Below, in pieces: positions 54,199-63,034 of a DNA stretch of 64,000 nucleotides. Made by a program: the position numbers and the translations under genes. This DNA comes from Arenibacter palladensis (GTDB lineage Bacteria; Bacteroidota; Bacteroidia; Flavobacteriales; Flavobacteriaceae), in the NCBI RefSeq assembly GCF_900129275.1, contig NZ_FQUX01000005.1, positions 186,001-250,000 on the forward strand, written 5' to 3'. Below the pieces are notes generated by a model. That model was given only the letters and a program-made list of their open reading frames with translations, was not told where the DNA came from and made no database searches. Each line of letters starts with the position of its first letter. Positions within the stretch are counted from its first letter, which is position 1.

Positions 54199-56745
54199 TT
54201 AAGCAGAATTACGACTTGCGTTAATGTTACCGTATAAAGACCTAATTACTATTTTCTCATACAATTCTTTATATTCCGTTTCCTTGCTCATTTGCTGAAG
54301 GGCAAATTGTTGGATTACCAATAAAGGCAACACTATATTTTCACGAATTTTAACCGATTCACGTGAAACCGACTCTTTTTCCATTAAAATCTTGGATTCA
54401 GAAATAAGTAACAGCATTTCTTTGGAAAGCAAATACTCCTCATAAAGAATGTTCCAGAATTCACCATATTCCTCATCATCCTTCATATAACTGGTAAGTT
54501 CAAAATAACACTTGGCCAAAGACATCATACTATTGAGCATCAAAGCTTTAAACAAAGGAACTTCTTTGAACAATTTTTTCAGATCCTCCAGTTTCCCTTG
54601 GTCCTTTAAAATCTTAATAGCCGTTCCGATTCCAAAATAACCTGGGACGTTCTGTTTAAGCTGACTCCAAGAACCCACAAAAGAAATGGCCCTTAAATCC
54701 GTAAGTTCAAGCTTTTTCTTATGGCCTCTTTTACCTGGCCTACTCCCTATATTTGCTTTTTGGTAATATTTTAAAGTACTCTTGTTTTCCAAATAGGCAA
54801 TAAACTTGTCATGATTCTTTAAAGCATCGTATTTCTCGAAGCTCAGATCGGACAACTCTTCCAACAATTGTCTTGATTCCTTGGAAATCACATTTTCCTT
54901 GCCAAAAAAGTTATTGGAAAGTCCGGCCGTTAATAATTGCTCGGAATTATGGATAAACTGCTCCTTTGTTCCATAAGTACTGGTAATGGTCTGCCCCTGA
55001 ATGGTTAATTGAATTTCATTATTGGCAATGTCCTTGGTCTGTGCGGCATAAAACCTATGTGTTTTTCCTCCTCCTCGTGCCGGTGGGCCACCACGACCGT
55101 CAAAAAATATGGCCTTTATATGGTTCCTATCACAAACGGCAGACAATTTTTCCTTGGTTTTGAAAATTTCCCAATTAGCTTTTACATATCCACCATCCTT
55201 AGTACCATCAGAGAACCCGAGCATTATGGTCTGTTTATTATGACGCTGCGCCAAATGCTTTTTATACTCTGGAAGGTCGAACAATTCGTTCATTGTATTT
55301 TCGGAACTTTCCATGCCTTTCATGGTTTCGAACAAGGGAATAATATCGAAGGTAATCTTATCCGATTCCCAACCGCACCATCTAAAAAGTCCATAGACAA
55401 AAAGTACAGAAAAAACACTCTCGGAATTACTTATAACATAACGGTTACAGCCCTCCTCACCATTTTTCTCCTGAATTCCCCTTAATTGTAGAATATTCTG
55501 TATGGTTTCCTTAACAATATCCTCTTCATAATTCTGCACTTGTAGATCTATATCCTTATGGATTAAAATATCTATCAGCTCCTGCTTGTTCAATTCGCCA
55601 ATATTCTCCGAAATTAGGCCATTGGCCTTTAGAATGGCCTCCACCACCTGGGTATGAACACTATGGTCCTGCCTAATATCCAAGGTGGCGAAATGTGTCC
55701 TGAAGATCTTTACCTTGTCTATTAGATGATCCAAATCCTTTAGGTAAAGCTTATGGTATTTTCCAATAAGTACCGACCTTATTTCAAGAAGAGGTTCAAT
55801 AATTTCTTCATAGCGCATCACCGTGTTGGCATCGAACATGGTATTATACAAGCGCCCCCTTAAATTGGAAATTACATCTTGCAGATCCCTAAAGGTTAGT
55901 TTTTGTTGTAATTTTTTTACATCGTGATAATAACATTTCATTAGGGTAATTCGCAGCTCATCGGCAACATCTTTGGTGATATTGGATGTTACAAAAGGAT
56001 TCCCATCCCTATCCCCGCCGGGCCAAAATCCCAATTTCATAATATTGTGATTGTTGAAGTCCATGTTACCAATATTATCCTTTATGTAAGCATAGAGTTC
56101 CCCTACGGCATCATAATATACATTTCGTAGAATATAAATTATGTTTTTTGCCTCATCCAAGGGTGTAGGCTTTTTGGCATTTATCAAGGAGGTCAATCCC
56201 AATTGTTGAAGCACCAAATCAATTTCATTGATTTTGTTTTCCAAAATAAGACTCCTTAAATTACCTATGATATCCAAGACTGCAGGAGTATAAAACTGCG
56301 TAGGATGTGCCGTTAAAACAATACGTGCACTAAAGGTCGACAGTTTATCCGATATCTGGTCCCAACTTTTGTTTTTGTCCACCAATTGAAAATAATCCCC
56401 AATGGTAAGGGAACTACTGTGTTTTTGAAGCTTAGGGAAAGCAGCATCCTCAACACTATCATACAACACCACCTGCCTTTCCACATACTGTATAATCCGG
56501 AACATAAAATCTATCCTGTCCCTTTCCGAATCAATATTCGCATAGTTCTGAAAAAAAGCATCCAGAATTTCTTGGGGATTTTTACCTGATTTCAATCCTG
56601 TTTCTGCCTGATGCAGCAGTAAAGGAATCAGCATTCCTACATTTTCAATATTCTGGTATGGCAAATTAAGAAACAAGCTATTATAAATATTGAACTTGTT
56701 CTGGACCGATTTTTTAAATTCGTCTAATCTCTCTGATTGAAGCAT
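54199..56745 (-). CDS. ppc: Phosphoenolpyruvate carboxylase
   Basis: Anaplerotic enzyme: PEP plus bicarbonate to oxaloacetate. Catalytic blocks: VLTAHPTQF with His147, GFWPGGDRDGNPFV, the flexible loop FFDGRGGPPARGGGKTHRF, LGFSDGTKDGGYVKANW with the PEP-site Lys, and GSRPGKRG. 848 residues, near the usual 850-900. Oddities compared with E. coli: TAHPTE reads TAHPTQ (Gln150), and the normal C-terminal NTG tail is replaced by NASRNSA. Both may be lineage features of Bacteroidota enzymes; catalytic residues are otherwise intact. Cytoplasmic tetramer expected. It stands alone, with a terminator behind it. Confidence 0.93.
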   Translation of the reverse strand: MLQSERLDEFKKSVQNKFNIYNSLFLNLPYQNIENVGMLIPLLLHQAETGLKSGKNPQEILDAFFQNYANIDSERDRIDFMFRIIQYVERQVVLYDSVEDAAFPKLQKHSSSLTIGDYFQLVDKNKSWDQISDKLSTFSARIVLTAHPTQFYTPAVLDIIGNLRSLILENKINEIDLVLQQLGLTSLINAKKPTPLDEAKNIIYILRNVYYDAVGELYAYIKDNIGNMDFNNHNIMKLGFWPGGDRDGNPFVTSNITKDVADELRITLMKCYYHDVKKLQQKLTFRDLQDVISNLRGRLYNTMFDANTVMRYEEIIEPLLEIRSVLIGKYHKLYLKDLDHLIDKVKIFRTHFATLDIRQDHSVHTQVVEAILKANGLISENIGELNKQELIDILIHKDIDLQVQNYEEDIVKETIQNILQLRGIQEKNGEEGCNRYVISNSESVFSVLFVYGLFRWCGWESDKITFDIIPLFETMKGMESSENTMNELFDLPEYKKHLAQRHNKQTIMLGFSDGTKDGGYVKANWEIFKTKEKLSAVCDRNHIKAIFFDGRGGPPARGGGKTHRFYAAQTKDIANNEIQLTIQGQTITSTYGTKEQFIHNSEQLLTAGLSNNFFGKENVISKESRQLLEELSDLSFEKYDALKNHDKFIAYLENKSTLKYYQKANIGSRPGKRGHKKKLELTDLRAISFVGSWSQLKQNVPGYFGIGTAIKILKDQGKLEDLKKLFKEVPLFKALMLNSMMSLAKCYFELTSYMKDDEEYGEFWNILYEEYLLSKEMLLLISESKILMEKESVSRESVKIRENIVLPLLVIQQFALQQMSKETEYKELYEKIVIRSLYGNINASRNSA

Positions 56746-56827
56746 ACATCTTTAATTACATTCTACATAATCACCTCCCCTATAATCAAGGGACATGAAT
56801 TTCAAACATTAAATATCGGTATATTTT

Positions 56828-57036
56828 TAGATTTGAAGGAGGAATTATGGGTCAAACATCAAAATTTAATGTGGACACCTCAAAATCAACAGACTTCACA
56901 ACAATAATTTTCACAACGAAGGGTAAGGAGGTACATTTACCATGTAATAATAAAAAAGTAATTTTTTCATTTTCATATAGTGTTCTCGTAAAAGAGCTTT
57001 GTCTGACCGGCAAGGCTCTTTTTAGTTTTGACCCAT
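56828..57036 (+). other. Small transcribed-looking element: promoter motif, strong RBS, short ORF, terminator hairpin
   Basis: Features in order: TAGATTTG at 56828-56835 (exact -7 consensus, identical to the susC element, but no -33 TTG seen); AAGGAGG at 56836-56842, an unusually strong Shine-Dalgarno for this phylum; an ATG at 56847 opening a 66-codon frame (to 57047) with no recognisable domain; and a terminator-like hairpin at 56990-57023. Inverted repeats ATGGGTCAAA (56847-56856) and TTTGACCCAT (57027-57036) bracket a 190-base unit. It may be a small RNA gene, a small protein gene or the remnant of a mobile element. I cannot decide between these. Confidence 0.35.
56990..57023 (+). terminator. 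Terminator-like hairpin with no annotated gene upstream
   Basis: Stem AAAAGAGCTTTG / CAAGGCTCTTTT (one G-T pair) around TCTGACCGG, followed by a T run. The nearest upstream rightward start is the promoter motif at 56828, so it points to a short transcript of about 180 bases. Confidence 0.55.
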
Positions 57037-57128
57037 TTAAACCATAACAACTTAAAATATTGGGCCCATTAAATTCCCTCAACGCCTTATAATACAATAC
57101 ATTCTATTCCCATTTCTATAAAACAGCC

Positions 57129-57152
57129 AATTATGCAAACCTTTGCATAATT
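57129..57152. promoter_or_regulatory. 24-base palindrome upstream of the second GH92
   Basis: Arms AATTATGCAAA and TTTGCATAATT are perfect, with only CC between them. It lies 109 bases before the GH92 start codon. Size and symmetry suggest a dimeric regulator operator. No regulator gene is adjacent. Confidence 0.5.
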
Positions 57153-57261
57153 TATATTCCCCTATCTTTCACATTATCAATATTTTATTGTTTTTTTGAA
57201 TAACTCCTTCTGCAATTCATATTTATGATTGCCCAAATGTTTAAGCCTATTACTCTACTAG

Positions 57262-59523
57262 ATGAAAACGAATAAGAAATCCTTGTATCCCTTCCTTTTA
57301 CTTTTATTATCGATAGCAGTTATGTCTGCCCAAAATAAAATGGAAGTTGATTATGTAAATCCATTGATAGGAACCCCATCATCCGGATTTATGGAAGGTA
57401 GGGATGGTGGAGGAACCATGCCCTGTGTAGGAACCCCTTTTGCTATGACGAATTTTGTGGCCCAGACAAGGGAAAACAAAATCAGTGAAATGCCATACTT
57501 TTATGAAGACAATACCATTCAAGGATTTATGGCCACTCACCAGCCTACGGTCTGGATGGGTGATTATGGTTATGTATCCGTAATGCCGCAAGTTGGGAAA
57601 TTAAAGTTACTTCCCAAAGACAGGGCACTGCCATTTACCCATAAAGATGAAATATCGAAACCCAACTACTACAGTGTTTCCATGGGTGATAAAAGTCAGA
57701 AAATAAAAGGGGAAATAGCGGCTGCCTCCCGCTGTGGCATCTTTCAATTCACCTTTCCCAAATCCGATGAATCCCATATCATTATCCAGGGCATTAATAT
57801 TACCGAGAACAAAAAGGCGTTTCACGGCTATATCAAAATAGATGAAAATAAAAGGGAAATTACCGGCTATAATCCTGAGCGGATGTCTTCCCATTTGGGC
57901 CCCGAATTAAAAAACTTTAAAGGTTATTTTATAATTCAATTTGACAAACCCTTTGAGCGATTTGGAACTTGGAATTCCTTTAGAACGGAGCCCGATATCA
58001 TAGAAATGGGGAAAGAGCAGACCGGTGCCAGAATGGGAGGATATATAAGTTTCAAAACGGAAAAAAATGAAAAGGTCAAGGTCAAAATTGCGACTTCCTT
58101 TATAAGTTTGGACCAAGCCCGTGAAAACCTAACCAGGGAAATACCTGATTGGGATTTTAACAAAGTGGCAGAAAACACCCGGGATATTTGGCAAGAAAAT
58201 CTTTCCAGGATTAAAGTAAATGGAACTACGGAAGATCAAAAAAGCATTTTTTATACCGCCTTGTTCCACACCATGTTGTTTCCAAGGGAATTTTCGGAGT
58301 ACGGACGTTACTACAGTCCGTTCGATGACAAGGTCCATGATGGGGTTTCTTATAACGACTACTCCCTTTGGGATACATTTAGGGCCCTGCACCCCCTACT
58401 GCATTTTACACAGCCAGAACGGGTTAGCCCCATGATACAATCCTTATTACAGATGTACCAAGAGGGAGGTTGGTTGCCTAAATGGCCCAATCCTACCTAT
58501 ACCAATATTATGACAGGCACCCATGCCGATGCCGTAATTGCGGATGCCTATATAAAGGGATTTCGGGATTACGACCTGGATCTAGCTTATGAGGCCGTTA
58601 GAAAAAATGCCATGCACCCACCTTATAGGGATACCGAAAAACCTTGGGGAGATAGGGATGAAGGCACGTTATATGAAGCCAGAGGCGGCCTAACCTACTA
58701 TCATTCCCTAGGTTATGTAGCTTCGGATAAGACTCGGGAATCCGTAACCAGGACCATCGAGTTTGGAATAGACGATTTTAGCATTGCCCAAATGGCCAAG
58801 GACATGGGTAAAATGGAAGATTATGGGCGATTGATGGGATGGAGCAAAAACTACAAAAACCTATATAACAAGGAAACGGGGTTTCTTAATGCCCGACTAT
58901 TTAATGGCGATTGGGACAAAAACGAACAGGAAGGGTTTACGGAAGGTGGGAGATGGACCTATTTATTTGGCGCCATGCACGATATTGAAGGAAGCATCGA
59001 ACTCTTTGGTGGGAAGGAAAAGTTTGCCGCCAAATTAAATGAAAATTTTGATGGGCAACATTACCGACATGATAATGAGCCCGGACATCATTATGCCTAC
59101 CTATTCAACTATGCAGGCCAACCTTGGAAAACCCAAGAGCTTATCCGCAAGCACACCTCTACCATTAATTATAGAAATCATCCCCTGGGAATCAACGGTA
59201 ACGATGATTGCGGACAGATGTCCGCCTGGTATGTTTTTGGGGTTATGGGCTTTTATCCGGTTACCCCAGGTACAGAAATATTCGCCATTGGGGCACCGCA
59301 ATTTCCAGAACTCATCCTTAGCTTACGCAAGAACGGAGAACAAAAATCATTTAGGATAAAAGCCAACAAGCTTTCCGATGAGAATATGTACATTCAATCG
59401 GTAAAGTTGGACGGAAAGGTATTGGACGAACCCTTGATCACCTATACCCAAATTATGAATGGCAATCTCCTGGAATTTGAGATGGGAAAAAACCCCAGTC
59501 CTACTGCCTTCAAAAACAACTAA
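57262..59523 (+). CDS. GH92 exo-alpha-mannosidase
   Basis: Calcium-dependent inverting alpha-mannosidase that trims mannose from glycans. Signal peptide MKTNKKSLYPFLLLLLSIAV cleaved near MSAQ. N-terminal sandwich domain with VDYVNPLIGTPSSGF and FMATHQPTVWMGDYGYV; catalytic domain with YNDYSLWDTFRALHPLL, EGGWLPKWPNPTY, EGGRWTYLFGAMHD and DDCGQMSAWYVFGVMGFYP. The general acid motif is the canonical DNEPGHH (Glu606, GAG at 59077-59079), unlike the first GH92 of the window. 753 residues. It stands alone with its own palindrome upstream and a terminator downstream. Linkage specificity cannot be read from the sequence. Confidence 0.93.
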   Translation: MKTNKKSLYPFLLLLLSIAVMSAQNKMEVDYVNPLIGTPSSGFMEGRDGGGTMPCVGTPFAMTNFVAQTRENKISEMPYFYEDNTIQGFMATHQPTVWMGDYGYVSVMPQVGKLKLLPKDRALPFTHKDEISKPNYYSVSMGDKSQKIKGEIAAASRCGIFQFTFPKSDESHIIIQGINITENKKAFHGYIKIDENKREITGYNPERMSSHLGPELKNFKGYFIIQFDKPFERFGTWNSFRTEPDIIEMGKEQTGARMGGYISFKTEKNEKVKVKIATSFISLDQARENLTREIPDWDFNKVAENTRDIWQENLSRIKVNGTTEDQKSIFYTALFHTMLFPREFSEYGRYYSPFDDKVHDGVSYNDYSLWDTFRALHPLLHFTQPERVSPMIQSLLQMYQEGGWLPKWPNPTYTNIMTGTHADAVIADAYIKGFRDYDLDLAYEAVRKNAMHPPYRDTEKPWGDRDEGTLYEARGGLTYYHSLGYVASDKTRESVTRTIEFGIDDFSIAQMAKDMGKMEDYGRLMGWSKNYKNLYNKETGFLNARLFNGDWDKNEQEGFTEGGRWTYLFGAMHDIEGSIELFGGKEKFAAKLNENFDGQHYRHDNEPGHHYAYLFNYAGQPWKTQELIRKHTSTINYRNHPLGINGNDDCGQMSAWYVFGVMGFYPVTPGTEIFAIGAPQFPELILSLRKNGEQKSFRIKANKLSDENMYIQSVKLDGKVLDEPLITYTQIMNGNLLEFEMGKNPSPTAFKNN

Positions 59524-59570
59524 AAAGAGAAGCTAAATTACTTAATCGCACTCGTTGTGATTTCAAAAAA

Positions 59571-59607
59571 AAAGAGGATGGTTCCTATAATATGAACCGT
59601 CCTCTTT
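59571..59607. terminator. Bidirectional terminator between GH92 and the amidotransferase
   Basis: Stem AAAGAGGATGGTTC / GAACCGTCCTCTTT (one mismatch) with A and T runs on both sides. It ends the rightward GH92 and the leftward four-gene operon. Confidence 0.85.
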
Positions 59608-59628
59608 AAACCTTATAAATATGTTCCT

Positions 59629-60426
59629 TTATTCTCCAGATATATGCCTTAACCAAGCCAAGATTTCTTGGGTATGGAGTTGGTAATCGCAAATCTCTGG
59701 TGGAATTCCTTTCTGTTCCCGTAATGACAAGGCGAATTCCTGTACTTCTTCCAAGGAATCAAATGCATCACTTTTCACTAGCTTTTCGGATAAAAATGAC
59801 GCTATCAATGCCATGTCTGAAGGGTTGAATTCAGGATGGTATTGCACCCCAAAAAATGAACCTTTTTTATAGTCGAATGTCATGGCCTGCACCTTGGAAT
59901 GGGCATTACTGGCTAAAATAATGGCGTTTTCGGGCACCTTTGCCACTTCATCATAATGAATACACAGTGCAGAATAGGTCTTTTTACGGTGGGAAGTTAA
60001 CGGACTTTTCCTTCCTAGCGGGGTGAGATCAATTGGTTTGGAGATTCCAAACTCCAAACCGTTCTTGCTAAGCGCTACCTTGCCCCCAGCTACAACCGTT
60101 GCAACCTGCATACCCCAGCAGCTGCCGTAAAACGGCACACCGCTCCTAAAAACCTCATCGGCAAAATTCAATTGCTGTTGAACATCCGGGATATCATCAA
60201 GGACACTAAGGGAACTGCCTGTCCACAATACCCCATCATATTTTTCCAATTGTGCAGCTGTAGGCAAGTCGCTTGCCCCATCAGCCGGAAAGGCAAAATC
60301 TGATTGTGCTTTTGGGACCAAGCCCCTCAGCATTTCTCGGAACATTAGATGATATGGCTTTATCCCAAAAGCTCCCCTTTGCAGGCGTGTTTGTTCGTTA
60401 TTTCCTTCTACAATTAACAGTTTCAC
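59629..60426 (-). CDS. Class I glutamine amidotransferase-like hydrolase
   Basis: Cysteine hydrolase of the GMP-synthase-like GATase1 fold, 265 residues with no synthetase domain. Catalytic Cys in FYGSCWGMQVAT, catalytic His-Glu in FGVQYHPEFNPSDMA, and YDGVLWTGSSLSVLDD at the N-terminus. Stand-alone members near GS-like ligases (PuuD-type logic) hydrolyse gamma-glutamyl amides. It lies 2 bases after the alcohol dehydrogenase and is the last gene of the operon. Proposed job: releasing glutamate and the final amino acid from a gamma-glutamyl intermediate. PuuD itself is a different GATase subfamily, so function is inferred from context. Confidence 0.75.
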   Translation of the reverse strand: MKLLIVEGNNEQTRLQRGAFGIKPYHLMFREMLRGLVPKAQSDFAFPADGASDLPTAAQLEKYDGVLWTGSSLSVLDDIPDVQQQLNFADEVFRSGVPFYGSCWGMQVATVVAGGKVALSKNGLEFGISKPIDLTPLGRKSPLTSHRKKTYSALCIHYDEVAKVPENAIILASNAHSKVQAMTFDYKKGSFFGVQYHPEFNPSDMALIASFLSEKLVKSDAFDSLEEVQEFALSLREQKGIPPEICDYQLHTQEILAWLRHISGE

Positions 60427-60428
60427 GC

Positions 60429-61601
60429 TTACAGTCCATTTATATCTCCAGTTACCGCAGCTCTAAAAAGTTGCTCCAAATCCTTTGCGTTAACAGGTTT
60501 TGCGTTGGAAGGCGTAGATGGATCTTTAAAGGCCATTTCCCCTATTTCTTTCGCGTTATCAGTATTAATGTCTATATCTTTCAGTATATGCGGTATATTC
60601 AATTCTTTTCTCAAACCGATTATATAATCGATAATAGCATCGGTACCTTCCTTTTCCAGTCCAAGGACTTTACTTAAATGCACCATTCTATCCTCAATAG
60701 CCACTTTGTTCTGTTTTAGGGCATATGGCAATATTATGGCATTCAATAAGCCATGTTGTTTATTGTAAATGGCTCCCAATTGATGGGCTACGGAATGCAC
60801 GGAACCCAATCCTTTTTGAAAGGCTGTCGCACCCATGGATGCCGCTACCAACATTTGCCCTCTGGCCTCCAAATTTTTTCCATCCTTAACGGCGATTGGC
60901 AAATACTTGGCAATTATTCGGATAGCTTCAATGGCAATGCCATCGGCCATAGGATGATACCCTGGAGCACAATAAGCCTCAATGGCATGCACCATGGCAT
61001 CTACACCGGTCCAAGCCGTAATGTGAGGTGGTAGACCCAAAGTAAGTTCAGGATCGGATATCACGATTGCCGGTAACATTTTTGGGTGAAAAATGATTTT
61101 CTTGGTATGCAGTTCTTCATCCAATATTACGGAAGCCCTACCCACCTCTGAGCCGGTACCTGCGGTGGTAGGAATGGCTATTATAGGTGCAATTCCGGCA
61201 GGATCGGCATAACTCCAATTATCACCTACATCTTCAAAGTCCCATAGGGACCTGGTTTGTCCGGACATAAATGCGATGGTCTTGGCCGCATCAATGGCAG
61301 AACCACCACCAAAGGCAATAACCCCATCATGTTTATTCTTTAAATAGTGGGCCACCCCTTCAACCACATTTTTTTCCGTTGGATTACCCTGCACATCGCT
61401 ATAAACCGTGAAATTTAAACCATCCCTTTTTAGAATGTTTATGGTATTCCCTACTATATCCAGTTTCACCAAGCCTTCATCGGTAACAAATAATGGGTTT
61501 TTGATTCCCAATTTTTGGCATGCCTGTGATATTTCATTTATTCTACCATTTCCAAACCAGATGGTGGTTGGATAATTCCAATTTGTATTTGCTAATTGCA
61601 T
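60429..61601 (-). CDS. Iron-containing (group III) alcohol dehydrogenase
   Basis: NAD-dependent, metal-dependent alcohol dehydrogenase. Family blocks: TTIWFGNGRINEIS, VIAFGGGSAIDAAKTIAFM (nucleotide loop), PIIAIPTTAGTGSEVGRASVI, the metal-ligand region ITAWTGVDAMVHAIEAYCAPGYHPMADGIA and KGLGSVHSVAHQLGAIYNKQHGLLNAI with the conserved His residues. 390 residues. It lies 43 bases after the aldehyde dehydrogenase and 2 before the amidotransferase. Next to a GS-like ligase and an aldehyde dehydrogenase, it most plausibly oxidises the hydroxyl group of a gamma-glutamylated amino alcohol. Confidence 0.88.
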   Translation of the reverse strand: MQLANTNWNYPTTIWFGNGRINEISQACQKLGIKNPLFVTDEGLVKLDIVGNTINILKRDGLNFTVYSDVQGNPTEKNVVEGVAHYLKNKHDGVIAFGGGSAIDAAKTIAFMSGQTRSLWDFEDVGDNWSYADPAGIAPIIAIPTTAGTGSEVGRASVILDEELHTKKIIFHPKMLPAIVISDPELTLGLPPHITAWTGVDAMVHAIEAYCAPGYHPMADGIAIEAIRIIAKYLPIAVKDGKNLEARGQMLVAASMGATAFQKGLGSVHSVAHQLGAIYNKQHGLLNAIILPYALKQNKVAIEDRMVHLSKVLGLEKEGTDAIIDYIIGLRKELNIPHILKDIDINTDNAKEIGEMAFKDPSTPSNAKPVNAKDLEQLFRAAVTGDINGL

Positions 61602-61644
61602 TAATTCTTATTTTTTTAAATTCAATAAATTGATTTATAATTTC

Positions 61645-63030
61645 TTATTTCCCTTTTCGAAAATTAAACGATTTTACCCGTGTAACATGGTCGTATCCAA
61701 TTTTAGACAAGGTAACGCCCTTTCCGGAATTTTTAACGCCTGTCCAGGCCAATGCCGGATCCAAATAATCACAGCGGTTCATGAAAACGGTACCGGTCTC
61801 GATCTTCCGTCCCAGATTAATGGCCCTATCCATATCGTTTGCCCAAAGGGAGGCGGTAAGACCATACTGGGAATCGTTCATTAATCGCAATGCTTCCTCA
61901 TCGTTCTTTACCTTCATAATCCCAACTACAGGTCCAAAACTCTCCTCGGTCATTACCTCCATACTGTGGTCCACATTGACAAGTACATGGGGGGATAAAT
62001 AAGGCGTATCTTTTTTAGAGGCTTTAAACAGGGATTCGGGCACCAAGGATTTTGCCCCTTTACCCAAAGCCTGTTCTATTTGTTTTCTTACGTAATTGGC
62101 AGCATCTGTCTTAACCATAGGCCCCAAATTGGTCTCGGCATCCAAAGGATTCCCTAACGTGTACTGCTTAGTAAGCGCTACGAATCCGTCAACAAACTTG
62201 TCGTAAAGCGTTTCATGAACATAAATTCTTTCGATACCGCAACAAGACTGCCCACTGTTAAAAAAAGCCCCGTCCACTAAATTTTCTACACTATTCTCCA
62301 AATTGGCATCGGCCATTACATAGGCGGGATCTTTTCCTCCCAACTCCAAACCACAGGGAATGAACTTGTTTACCAAGGAATTTTGAACCGCTACCCCACC
62401 TTGTACAGAACCAGTAAAGTAAACTCCGTCAATTCGATTATCGCCAATTAATTCGGCCGTATTTTTATGGTTCAGGTGCAGTATTTGAAATACCCCTTTC
62501 GGCAGTCCGGCCTTGGCAGCTGCCTTGGCATAACGTTCCGCCACCAATGGAGTTTGAAACGAATGCTTTAAAATTACCACGTTTCCTGCCATTAAAGCCG
62601 GAACAATAGCATTTACAGAGGTCAAGAAAGGATAGTTCCAAGGGCTCAACACACTTACAACCCCAATTGGAACACGCTCTACCCATCTTTTATCCGGATT
62701 CTCGGCATCTACAACTTTATAGTCGCCCAAAGCCTCTTCCGCTACTCCGATCATATAATGGGCGCGATCTCCAAAACCCTTTATTTCTCCAGGGGATTGA
62801 CCCAATGGTCTGCCCATTTGCCAGGTAATTTCGAGGGCTATATCATTTTTATCCTGTACAATGGCATCCACGAAGGCCGTTATATATTTAGCTCGCTCGG
62901 CAATGGAAAGATTGGACCAAATTGGAAAAGCACTTTCAGCCAAATCTAGGGCCTGTTCAATATCCTTTGGGCCATGTTCTTCGGCAGTATAATAAATAGT
63001 GCCGTCTATAGGTGATATGGTATTTATCAT
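61645..63030 (-). CDS. Aldehyde dehydrogenase
   Basis: NAD(P)-dependent ALDH, 461 residues. Blocks: VLSPWNYPFLTSVNAIVPALMAGN, VILKHSFQTPLVAERYA, YFTGSVQGG, catalytic Glu in PCGLELGGKDPAYVM, catalytic Cys in FNSGQSCCGIERIYVH and the late EESFGPVVGIMKV. It would oxidise the aldehyde made by the neighbouring alcohol dehydrogenase. It lies 4 bases after the GS-like ligase gene, which places it firmly in that operon. The precise substrate is inferred. Confidence 0.88.
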   Translation of the reverse strand: MINTISPIDGTIYYTAEEHGPKDIEQALDLAESAFPIWSNLSIAERAKYITAFVDAIVQDKNDIALEITWQMGRPLGQSPGEIKGFGDRAHYMIGVAEEALGDYKVVDAENPDKRWVERVPIGVVSVLSPWNYPFLTSVNAIVPALMAGNVVILKHSFQTPLVAERYAKAAAKAGLPKGVFQILHLNHKNTAELIGDNRIDGVYFTGSVQGGVAVQNSLVNKFIPCGLELGGKDPAYVMADANLENSVENLVDGAFFNSGQSCCGIERIYVHETLYDKFVDGFVALTKQYTLGNPLDAETNLGPMVKTDAANYVRKQIEQALGKGAKSLVPESLFKASKKDTPYLSPHVLVNVDHSMEVMTEESFGPVVGIMKVKNDEEALRLMNDSQYGLTASLWANDMDRAINLGRKIETGTVFMNRCDYLDPALAWTGVKNSGKGVTLSKIGYDHVTRVKSFNFRKGK

Positions 63031-63034
63031 TTTT

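Larger units (their letters stand above)
56746..57261. other. Intergenic region upstream of the second GH92
   Basis: 516 bases that hold the ppc promoter, the 56828-57036 element and the 24-base palindrome at 57129-57152, both described separately. No tRNA or conserved protein gene was recognised. Confidence 0.6.

Noticed and set aside
55009-55485. 158-codon reading frame antisense to ppc
   Set aside because: It covers the conserved PEPC active-site loop in the opposite strand and has no recognisable features.
56847-57036. Insertion sequence called from the inverted repeats
   Set aside because: No transposase fragment and no target-site duplication are seen. It is kept only as an undefined element.
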